Source: Betaproteobacteria bacterium RIFCSPLOWO2_02_FULL_63_19 (lineage in GTDB: Bacteria > Pseudomonadota > Gammaproteobacteria > Burkholderiales > SG8-39). From it: 64,000 nt of DNA. Shown piece after piece: positions 41,248 through 49,834 of this stretch. The DNA lies in the NCBI GenBank assembly GCA_001770415.1, contig MEQX01000069.1, forward strand, positions 16,741 to 80,740. The letters run 5' to 3'. The translations under genes were made by a program, and so were the position numbers. The notes under the pieces were generated by a model. The model did not search any database. It saw only the letters and a list, made by a program, of their open reading frames with translations, and had not been told where the DNA came from. The first letter of the stretch is position 1, and each line of letters starts with the position of its first letter.

Positions 41248-43502
41248 TCCATCTGAGGTGACCGTCACCGGGCTGGTCTTGTCAAAGGTCACATTTGCGC
41301 CGGCGAGCGTGACGGAATAGCCGCGTTTGGCGGAACAAACCGCTGTGGTGCCGCCGTTTGAACCTTGGCAACTCCAGTTGTACTGGCTTGTAGTGTCCGT
41401 GACCTGCGTGGGGTTGCCGCTCGCGCAGAGGTTGTCTGCCGGCGCGCTCGTCCACAGCGGTGGGTTATCCGGGTTGCTACCGTGATATCTGTCCGCCGAG
41501 CCGCAGGCGCCGTAGACGGGGACGGCTGCGACATTCGTGTTTACCCCAATGCAGGACACGTCCGACTTGTTATTGGACGCATCCTCCGCCATCAGGCAGA
41601 CGGTATACACGGGATTCGAAAACGTGCTCGCCGACAGTCCAGCGATGGAGAAATTCGTCGGGGTATTGGCGGTCATCGTCCCGCTGCCCGAGGACAGTCC
41701 ATCCTGGCCAAGTTTGACTTGATCCGCGGATACGCTTGATTGCGGTAAGGGATACGGAGCGACAAACACGATCCAGTATCCCGTTGCGTTCTCATTACTG
41801 GTGCTTGTCAGCATGGTGCTTGTCAGCGTGGTGCCGGTGCTGGTCGTGGCCGATACGTCAGTACCGCTCAGCGAGGGCGCTGTCGTGTCTGGGGCGGCAG
41901 TCGTGGTGAACGCAACGCAGCTCACGCTCGACTGGTTCGTGGATCCATCCTCTGCCATCAGGCAGACGGTGTAGCCGGTACTCGCCGACAGTCCAGTGAT
42001 CGAAAAATTCTTGGGCGTGCTGGCGGTCATCGCGCCGCTGCCCGAGGTTACGCCGGCGCTCCCGGTGCTGTTCTGCCCCGCTTTGACCTGCGCCTTCGAT
42101 GGCGCCGTGGCGCCGGTACCCGACAACACGACCCAGTAGCCCGTTGCGTTCTCATCGCTGGTGCTTGTCAGCGTGGTGCCGCTGCTGCTCGTTGCCGACA
42201 CGCCGGTGCCGCTCAGCGTGGGCGCGGTGGTGTCTGCGGCGGCGGTCGTGGTGACATCGACGCAACTGACGCTTGAGAGGTTCGGGATCCCGTCCTCGGC
42301 CATGATGCACAGCGTGTAGCCGGTGCTCGCAGAGAGCCCCGTGATCGAAATATCGGTCGGAACAGCGGGGATCATCGGCGCGTTGCCGGAGGCTAGCGCT
42401 GCCCCACCGATGCTGTCGAGACCCGCCTTGACCTGCGCGGCGCTTGGCGCTGTCGCGCCGGTTCCCGCCAGCTCGACCCAGTAGGCGACAGCCAGCTGGT
42501 CGCTGGTGCTCGAGAGCGTCGTGCCGCTGCTGGTCGTCCCCGAAACCCCGGTGCTGCTCAGTACCGGCGCGTAGGGGTCGGAAAACACCAGGTTGTCGAT
42601 GACGATGTCGGACCACGCCCCGCCGCCTTGCTTGGTTACCGTAAATCCCGTGACCCCGGTCCAAGGGGTTCCGCCGGTGAAGCTGACGCTCGTGCCGCCA
42701 GTTGTCGCGGTGGCATCGACGGTGCTACCGCTTCCGCCGATCTGGGTGAACGTGAACGTATCGCACGTGGTCCGGCACCCCAATACCAGCGATTGCAGAT
42801 CGATCTTGGTATCGAACGCGAAGGTAAGCGTTGGGGGGAAGGATTGATGAAATCGGTGAGATCGTTGGCCAGATTATTGGTGCCGTTCATCCCCCAGTCG
42901 CTTACCAGCAGATTGGCGCCGGTGTCGAGGGTAGCGCCCAATGTGACACCGAAGGCGGTATCGTTGACTTCGGCCGATCCGCCGCCGATCGCCGATTCGA
43001 AGGTGAACGTCGGTGAGACGACGGCCCGGGCGAGCGGAGCCGCGCCGAGCAGGGAAAGAACCAGAACCGCGAAAAGAAAACGCGCCCGATGAACCAGAAA
43101 CGCGCGGATTACCGACGAAAATTGCCCGCTGCAACGATGCATCAAACGCACGCCGTTCGACATTTCACTCTCCTGGTGAATATTCTAATAATTCGCGCGT
43201 CGGAACTTTGCTCCTCCAGGCGCGATGTCCTTCCTGCAACCGCATTGCACAGCCGGCCGACCGCTTCGCAAACAACGGCCGAGCCTACTCACAAAGTGGG
43301 GTAGTACGGGACTATCTTGTTGCTGCGAACGCCTTATATCAGAAACGGCCGGCAGCGTCACTTGCCGCGTGTCGAAAATGACGTTGTCATGCAATGGGTT
43401 GTGCCCGGTTGACGGGCGACGTGCCGTTCCGATTTCGCCGAGCGCTGGCCAGACCGGAGCGTGGCCGACGGCGCGCGTACGGAGTCCTCGATCCGATTGC
43501 GC

Positions 43503-43520
43503 ACGTGATGTAAATCACAC
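43503..43520. promoter_or_regulatory. Candidate CRP/FNR-family binding site
   Basis: acGTGATGTAAATCACac: GTGA-N6-TCAC with GTGAT/ATCAC perfect half-sites, about 150 bp upstream of the TAXI gene. Confidence 0.5.
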
Positions 43521-43667
43521 CGCGTCACCGCGGGTGGTCCATGATTGCATCTTCCCGCCGGAGGAGGACTGCACGCGGCACCGATCGATCGCCGCCACCA
43601 GCGTCGAGGTTGCACGGGTCCGGCGATGCGAATACGTTTCCGTTCACCAATCAGGAGAATGCATACC

Positions 43668-44684
43668 ATGGCAACGCACATTGTGAAAATCGGGGCCGTG
43701 CTGCGGACCTTGGCCGTGACGACTCTGCTTGCGGCCGCCGCCGTCGGCACGGCTGCGCAGGCGCAGACCGCAGGCGGCCCGCCGAAAGACCGGATCTTCC
43801 TCACGATCAACAGCGGTCCGCAGGGCTCGGGCTGGTACGTGGTCTCGGGGCTGATCGCCGAGCAGATCGAGAAGACGTTCCCGAACGCACGCGTGACCAA
43901 CACGCCGGGTCAGCCGGTCGCCAATACCCGCGCCGTCGACGCGAAGCGGGCGGACATGGGCACCGAATTCGGCTGGCTGGCGCTCACCGCGATGGAGGGA
44001 ACGAAGCCTTACAAGAAGCCGGTACACAACGTTGCGGCGATCTCCGGCCTGTACCCGACGCACTTTCAACTGTTCGCGCGCGCCGATTCGGGCATCAAGT
44101 CCTACGCCGATCTCGCCAACAAACGCATCGCCGTGGGCACCGCTGGAACCTCCGGGGACCGGATGACGCAGCGGATCCTCGCGTTCTACGGACTCAATTA
44201 CGACAAGATCCGTCAGAACGGCGGCAGCGTCTCGTTCAGCGCGTACAACGACGCCAAGCAGTTGATGAGCGACGGCCACCTCGACGCGTTCACGATCTCC
44301 TCGACCAAGCCGAACACCCAGGCCGTGGAACTGCAGCTCACGCAGGACATCCGGCTCATCCCGCTGGAGGAGAAGATCGTCGACCAGTACGTCAAGAAAT
44401 TCCGCGGTTTCGGCAAGAGCCAGATCGCCGCAGGAACCTACAAGAACCAGCCGCAGGCCGTCTGGGCGATCAGCGTCCCAGCACTCATCACCGTGCGCAA
44501 GGACCTGCCCGAAAACGTGGTCTATTGGATCACCAAGGCGTGGTGGGACCACGCGAGTCAGATCGGCAAGGCCTACAGCATGGTCAAGGACGATATGGTC
44601 GCGAACGTCGCGCTCAAGGATCTCGTGGTGCCGCTGCATCCGGGCTCCGCGCGGTACTTCAAGGAGATCGGTGTCCTGAAGTAG
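43668..44684 (+). CDS. TAXI-family TRAP transporter solute-binding protein (1)
   Basis: Signal peptide; INSGPQGSGWYVVSGLIAEQIEKTFPNARVTNTPGQPVANTRAVDAKRADMG; LHPGSARYFKEIGVL C-terminus; RBS AGGAG. Confidence 0.9.
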   Translation: MATHIVKIGAVLRTLAVTTLLAAAAVGTAAQAQTAGGPPKDRIFLTINSGPQGSGWYVVSGLIAEQIEKTFPNARVTNTPGQPVANTRAVDAKRADMGTEFGWLALTAMEGTKPYKKPVHNVAAISGLYPTHFQLFARADSGIKSYADLANKRIAVGTAGTSGDRMTQRILAFYGLNYDKIRQNGGSVSFSAYNDAKQLMSDGHLDAFTISSTKPNTQAVELQLTQDIRLIPLEEKIVDQYVKKFRGFGKSQIAAGTYKNQPQAVWAISVPALITVRKDLPENVVYWITKAWWDHASQIGKAYSMVKDDMVANVALKDLVVPLHPGSARYFKEIGVLK

Positions 44685-44773
44685 GCTAGACTCGCCCTTC
44701 GTGACGACGATGTTTCCTGCGCTCTGGGCGGGCGCCGCCCGGAGCGCGAGCCGTTGAAGGACGTGGATAGTTC

Positions 44774-46675
44774 GTGCCGGAGCTGACCCAGGAAGCGAAG
44801 AAGGGCGCTGAGGAATCCGCGCTCAGCCGCGGATTCACCGCGGTGTTCCGCACCCTGCTGATCGCCACCTCGCTGTTCCATCTGTGGACCGGCGTCATGG
44901 GGCCGTTGGAGAGCTGGCTGCACCGCTCGCTGGCGCTGTCGATCTATCTTTCGCTGCTGTTCCTGCTGCCGTTCTACAAGAAGCCGGTCACCTGGCTGGC
45001 GCTCGTGCGAGTGGCGCCGCTGGTGCTCGCCAGCATCGCCATCGGCGCCTACATCTGGGTGATCTACGACGATCTTCCCGACAAGCTAGGCAACCTGAAC
45101 AACTTCGACATGGCGTTCGGCGGCCTGCTGATCGTCGTCGTGCTGATCGCCGTCAAGCGCGCGATGGGATGGTCGCTGGTCATTCTGGCCCTGGCCTTCC
45201 TGATCTACACCCGATACGGCCCCTATTTCCCCGGCATTTTCGGCCACCGCGGCCTGCCGCTCGCCGCCATCGTCGAGATCATCTTTTTCAACATGGACGG
45301 CATCTACGGATTCCCGATCGGAATCATGTCCACGTTCGTATTTCTGTTCATCCTGTTCGGCGCGTTCTTCGAGAGCATCGGCCTCACCGATCTGCTCGCA
45401 AGCCTTGCGCGGTACGTGGCGCAGAGGGTGACCGGCGGGGCGGCGGTGGCCGCCGTGTTGGCCAGCGCGATCGTCGGCAGCGTTTCGGGCAGCGCGATCT
45501 CCAATGTGATGGTCACCGGCGCGTTCACGATTCCGATGATGCGGCGGGCCGGCTACAGGCCGGAAATGGCGGCGGCGATCGAAGCATCGGCCTCCACGGG
45601 CGGGCAGATCATGCCGCCGGTCATGGGCATCGCCGCCTTCGTCATGGCCGAGGTCATCGGCATTCCCTACGTCCAGGTCGTGGTCCTGGCCCTGGTGCCG
45701 GCGCTGCTGTACTTCCTGGGGGTCGGCTGGAGCGTCTATTTCGCGGCCAAGCGCGCAGGCATAGGCATCGACCGCGAAAGCGCGCCCGAATCGCTGGGGC
45801 GGATCATGCGCTCCAAGGGATTTCTGATCCTGCCGTTGATCGCGGTCGTGTTGGCGCTGATGACGGGAGCCAGCCTGATGCGCGTCGCGATGGTGGGCAT
45901 CGTCGCGTCCGTACTCGTCGGGCTGGTCAATCCGCACAAACGCTTTCGCCTGCGGGAGTTCCTGGACTCGCTCGAGAAGGGGGCCGAGGTCGCCGTTTCG
46001 ATGGGCGCGGTGCTGGCATGGGTCGGTTTGACGGTGGGGCTGATCGCCGCCAGCGGTTTCGGTTCACTGGTGGCAGGGACGCTCGTGCGGTCGGTCGGAG
46101 AAAACCTGATTGCAATTCTGCTGATCACCATGCTGATCAGTCTGGTGCTCGGCATGGGGATGACCACGGTCGCGGTATACGTGACCCTCGCGATCACGGT
46201 AGTTCCCGGCCTGGTCGAACTCGGCGTCAACCCCTACGTCGCCCACTTTTTCGCGTTCTATTTCGGCGTACTGTCGTTCGTGACCCCGCCGGTCTGCATC
46301 GCCACCTACGCGGCGGCCGGCCTTGTCGGTGCCAACCCGACCAAGGCCGGGTGGGAAGGACTCGCGCTGACCGCGTCGGGGTTTCTGGTACCGTTTGCAG
46401 CCGTCTATCAGCCCGCGCTGATGCTGCAGGGAAGCGCGGTGGAAGCCGTCTCCGCGATCGGCACCGCATTCTTCGGCGTCGTCGCGCTCAGTGCCGGGCT
46501 GCAGGGGTATTTCTTCAGCAGAGCAGGAAAGTGGGAACGCGTGGCGCTGGCCGTGGCGGGCATTCTATTGATCGTTCCGAACCTGGCCGTTTCGGCGGTG
46601 GGCGCGTGCCTGTTCGCCGGCATCGGCTGGCTGCAGTACCGCTCGTTGCGCCGCCGCGCGGTGCCGACGAATTGA
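44774..46675 (+). CDS. TRAP transporter fused permease (1)
   Basis: GTG start; GSVSGSAISNVMVTGAFTIPMMRRAGYRPEMAAAIEASASTGGQIMPPVMG; many TM helices. Confidence 0.93.
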   Translation: MPELTQEAKKGAEESALSRGFTAVFRTLLIATSLFHLWTGVMGPLESWLHRSLALSIYLSLLFLLPFYKKPVTWLALVRVAPLVLASIAIGAYIWVIYDDLPDKLGNLNNFDMAFGGLLIVVVLIAVKRAMGWSLVILALAFLIYTRYGPYFPGIFGHRGLPLAAIVEIIFFNMDGIYGFPIGIMSTFVFLFILFGAFFESIGLTDLLASLARYVAQRVTGGAAVAAVLASAIVGSVSGSAISNVMVTGAFTIPMMRRAGYRPEMAAAIEASASTGGQIMPPVMGIAAFVMAEVIGIPYVQVVVLALVPALLYFLGVGWSVYFAAKRAGIGIDRESAPESLGRIMRSKGFLILPLIAVVLALMTGASLMRVAMVGIVASVLVGLVNPHKRFRLREFLDSLEKGAEVAVSMGAVLAWVGLTVGLIAASGFGSLVAGTLVRSVGENLIAILLITMLISLVLGMGMTTVAVYVTLAITVVPGLVELGVNPYVAHFFAFYFGVLSFVTPPVCIATYAAAGLVGANPTKAGWEGLALTASGFLVPFAAVYQPALMLQGSAVEAVSAIGTAFFGVVALSAGLQGYFFSRAGKWERVALAVAGILLIVPNLAVSAVGACLFAGIGWLQYRSLRRRAVPTN

Positions 46676-46692
46676 ACCGGAAAGGAGCGCCG

Positions 46693-47223
46693 ATGTCCGC
46701 GCCCGACGACGAGATCGCCTATCACCTGAGCTTCCGCGATGTCATCCGCGTGCTGCAACTGGTCGACGCGAGCCCGTTCCTCGACCTGAAGCTGGAGATC
46801 GGGGCGCTGAAAGTGCATGTGACGCGCGAGCGGGGCGGGGAGGCGCCTGCGCCGTCCGCCGCAGCCGACACCGCGCAGTCGAAGGGCGCGCGTGGCGAGT
46901 TCGCCGAATCGCCGGCGGAACCGCTCGCCCCGGAGCGTCGCGAGGTGCCGGAGGGCACCCCTGTCGTCGCGCCGCTCGCCGGCACGTTCTACCGCGCGCC
47001 GTATCCGGGCCAGCCTCCGTTCGTGGAAGTCGGATCGGCCGTCGAAAAAGGTGCCGTGGTGGGCATACTCGAAATCATGAAGCTGATGAATAACGTGCTC
47101 GCGCCGTGCGCCGGGGTGATCGCGGCGATCTGCGCCGAGAACGAGGCGTTCGTCGAAGTCAATCAGGTACTGGCGATCGTCGCGCCGCGCGACCAAGCAC
47201 GTGGGTCGGAGGGGGCGCGTTGA
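46693..47223 (+). CDS. Biotin carboxyl carrier protein (AccB-like)
   Basis: VVAPLAGTFYRAPYPGQPPFVEVGSAVEKGAVVGILEIMKLMNNVLAPCAGVIAAICAENEAFVEVNQVL. Confidence 0.9.
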   Translation: MSAPDDEIAYHLSFRDVIRVLQLVDASPFLDLKLEIGALKVHVTRERGGEAPAPSAAADTAQSKGARGEFAESPAEPLAPERREVPEGTPVVAPLAGTFYRAPYPGQPPFVEVGSAVEKGAVVGILEIMKLMNNVLAPCAGVIAAICAENEAFVEVNQVLAIVAPRDQARGSEGAR

Positions 47224-48701
47224 AGCCGCTGCGCGTTCTCGACGAGAGCCTGCGCATGGGCCAGCAGGCGCTTTGGGCCACGCGCATGAAGACGAAATGG
47301 ATGCTGCCGATCGCGCCGGTCATGGACCGCGCGGGTTTTTACCAGGTGGCGGCCATGGCGCCGGTGTCGTTCGAGACCGCGGCGATGTATCTGTACGAGA
47401 ATCCCTGGGAGCGGCTTCGGCTGCTGCGCCGGCACATGCCGCATACCAGTTTCGACTTCCTGGTGCGCTCGAGAAACGTGGTCGGGTGGGATCTGAAATC
47501 CAACGACGTGGTGGAACTTTTTCTGCAGACGCTCTACGCGACCGGCATTCACGGCATCAAGGTGTTCGATGGCCTGAACGACTACCGGAACGTCGCTTTT
47601 CACCTGCAGAAAGGCAAGGAACTCGGCTTTCACGTCAAAGGGCTGCTGACATTTACCGTAAGCCCGGTGCACACGGACGAGTATTTCGTGGGCAAGGCCC
47701 GCGAGCTGGAAGCGCTGGGCGTGGACGCCGTCATCATCGCAGATCCCTGCGGCGCCATGCTGCCGGATCGGGCCCGCACGCTGATCGGCCGCGTGCGTGC
47801 CGAATTGCCGGCGATGGAACTGCACTTCTCAACGCACCCCAACAGCGGCGTTTCCACGCCCTGCTATCGGGAGGCCATCCGGCAGGGCATCGACGTGCTG
47901 TGGGGAGCATGTACGCCTTTGGCGAACGGACACTCGTTTCCGCCGCACGCGACGATCGTGCAACTGGCCGCGGAAGAAGGCCGTGCGATCGAACTCGACG
48001 AACGCTGCCTGCGGGAAATGGATGACTGGTTCTACTGGGCTGCCTATCAGGAGCATCGACCGATCGGCAAACCGGCGGAGTTCGATCCCGTCGCCTACGA
48101 GCGAACCATCGCCCATCAGATCCCCGGCGGCATGATGTCCAACCTGGAGAGCCAGTTGGCCGGGCTCGGCATGGCGCACCGGATGCCCGAAGTGCTCGAA
48201 GAGGCGGCGCGCGTCAGGGAGGAACTCGGCTACCCGGTCATGGTCACGCCGTTTTCGCAGTTTGTCGGCGTTCAGGCGACACTGAACGTCGTGACCGGGG
48301 ACCGGTATTCGTCGGTGCCGCGCGAAATGGTGCTGTATTGCCGGGGGCACTACGGCCAGTCGCCGGGGCCGATCGATCCGAATGTGCTGGACCGGGTCGT
48401 GGGTGATCTGCCGCCGATCGACCCGACCGCGCATTATCACGACAACACGATCGAGAAAGCTCGCGCCGCGAGGGGCGATCTGACCGACGAAGAGCTGCTG
48501 ACGACCTTGTTTCTGAGCCCTGCCGCGCTGGAGACATTCACCAAGAACAGAAAGCCCATCGAGTGGGACGCGGGCGCCCGCGCGCCTCTGCTGGCCCTGA
48601 TCGAACAGTTGTGCAGACGACCGAAGCTGCGCGGGGTCGAGGTCCGCTACGCGGACGTCAGCCTGACGCTGTCCACCGAATCCGGCGGTCCGGCGAGCTG
48701 A
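47220..48701 (+). CDS. PycB/OadA-like carboxyltransferase-family protein, divergent active site
   Basis: LRVLDESLRMGQQALWATRMKTKWMLPIAPVMDRAGF, ENPWERLRLLRRHMP, VFDGLNDYRN, C-terminal PGPIDPNV...ADVSLTLS; TTG start overlapping the BCCP stop. Confidence 0.85.
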   Translation: MKPLRVLDESLRMGQQALWATRMKTKWMLPIAPVMDRAGFYQVAAMAPVSFETAAMYLYENPWERLRLLRRHMPHTSFDFLVRSRNVVGWDLKSNDVVELFLQTLYATGIHGIKVFDGLNDYRNVAFHLQKGKELGFHVKGLLTFTVSPVHTDEYFVGKARELEALGVDAVIIADPCGAMLPDRARTLIGRVRAELPAMELHFSTHPNSGVSTPCYREAIRQGIDVLWGACTPLANGHSFPPHATIVQLAAEEGRAIELDERCLREMDDWFYWAAYQEHRPIGKPAEFDPVAYERTIAHQIPGGMMSNLESQLAGLGMAHRMPEVLEEAARVREELGYPVMVTPFSQFVGVQATLNVVTGDRYSSVPREMVLYCRGHYGQSPGPIDPNVLDRVVGDLPPIDPTAHYHDNTIEKARAARGDLTDEELLTTLFLSPAALETFTKNRKPIEWDAGARAPLLALIEQLCRRPKLRGVEVRYADVSLTLSTESGGPAS

Positions 48702-48763
48702 TCCCGGTCGACGAGCCGGCCGGATAATAATCTGCACTGATACCCGAAAAAAGGATACCGACC

Positions 48764-49792
48764 ATGCTGGAACAGTACGTGTCACCCGCAAACAAGATCG
48801 TCGATCTGGTTGCGTCGCTGCAGTTTCCGTTCGCCAACGTGAGACCAGGCGAAAACGTCATGATCGTGACCGATACCAACATGGACCCTTTGATCTGGCA
48901 AGCGATGATGGCCGTGATCCGCTCCAGGGGCGCCGACCCGACGCTGATGATGTATACGCCGCGCGCGCATCACACGGCCGAACCGACGGCGCCGGTGGCG
49001 CACGCGTTGAAGGGATGCGACATCTGCGTTTTCCTGACGACGACCGCACTGGCGCACTCGGATTTCTCCGAGAATCGCGGCAACGTCGGCGTGCTGCTTA
49101 TGGAGGAGGCGAACGTCGAGATACTCACCTCTCCCGGATGTCAGTTGAACGACGAGGACATGCAGCGGATCCTCGCGAGCGAGCGCTGGGTGCGCGAGTT
49201 CTGGATGGAAGGCGGCGATGTCCACGTCGTCACACCGGCCGGCACGGATCTGCGGGCCGCGCTGGTGCCCGGCACGAAGCGCAGCGCCTACATCCGCAGG
49301 GGCATCCTGGTCCCGGAGGCGGAGAAACGCGGCGTCGGAACCTGGCCGTTCGGCGAATGCCGGGTCACTCCGCTCGAGGGCAGCGGCGAAGGCCGCGTCG
49401 TCTGGGACATCTGCGGCCACGCGCCGCCGGGACGCTATCGCAAACCCGTGTCCCTGACCGTGAAGGCCGGGCGCGTGGTCAAGATCGAGGGCGATGGCGA
49501 GGCCGACGAGGTCAGGCGGTATCTGGAAACGCACGGCGACGAAAACTCCTACGCCGCGCCGGCGGAAATCTCGGTGGGCCTCAATCACAAGGCCACGATC
49601 CTGGGCACGGTGCGCAACGACAAGAAGGCCCTGGGCACGGCGCACATCGCCATCGGCCGCAGCGACATCGGCGGCAGCATCGTCAGCGCCACGCATTTCG
49701 ACGGACTGATGGCGCGGCCGACGATCACCGTCAACGGCAAGGCGCTGATCAGGGAGGGCGTGCTGCAGTTCCCGCCGGGATGGACGCCGTGA
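48764..49792 (+). CDS. M29 aminopeptidase / 2,5-dihydroxypyridine dioxygenase (NicX)-like protein
   Basis: RPGENVMIVTDTNMDP, GLNHKATILGTVRNDKKALGTAHIAIGRSDIGGSIVSATHFDGLMARPTITVNGK. Confidence 0.75.
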   Translation: MLEQYVSPANKIVDLVASLQFPFANVRPGENVMIVTDTNMDPLIWQAMMAVIRSRGADPTLMMYTPRAHHTAEPTAPVAHALKGCDICVFLTTTALAHSDFSENRGNVGVLLMEEANVEILTSPGCQLNDEDMQRILASERWVREFWMEGGDVHVVTPAGTDLRAALVPGTKRSAYIRRGILVPEAEKRGVGTWPFGECRVTPLEGSGEGRVVWDICGHAPPGRYRKPVSLTVKAGRVVKIEGDGEADEVRRYLETHGDENSYAAPAEISVGLNHKATILGTVRNDKKALGTAHIAIGRSDIGGSIVSATHFDGLMARPTITVNGKALIREGVLQFPPGWTP

Positions 49793-49834
49793 CCAACACG
49801 TCCGTGCGCCGCTCGTCCGCGCGTGTCGCGGGCT

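Larger units (their letters stand above)
39430..43163 (-). pseudogene. Large repeat-rich exported protein, split by frameshift in a homopolymer
   Basis: N-terminal signal and FTFESAIGGGSAEVNDTAFGVTLGATL in ORF 42636..43163; continuation TLTFAFDTKIDLQSLVLGCRTTCDTFTFTQIGG in the frame of ORF 39430..42783; switch at the G6 run 42833-42838. Confidence 0.75.

Noticed and set aside
44884-47223. 779-aa ORF spanning TRAP permease and BCCP
   Set aside because: Out-of-frame across the TRAP permease; only the 3' part from 46693 (BCCP) is real.
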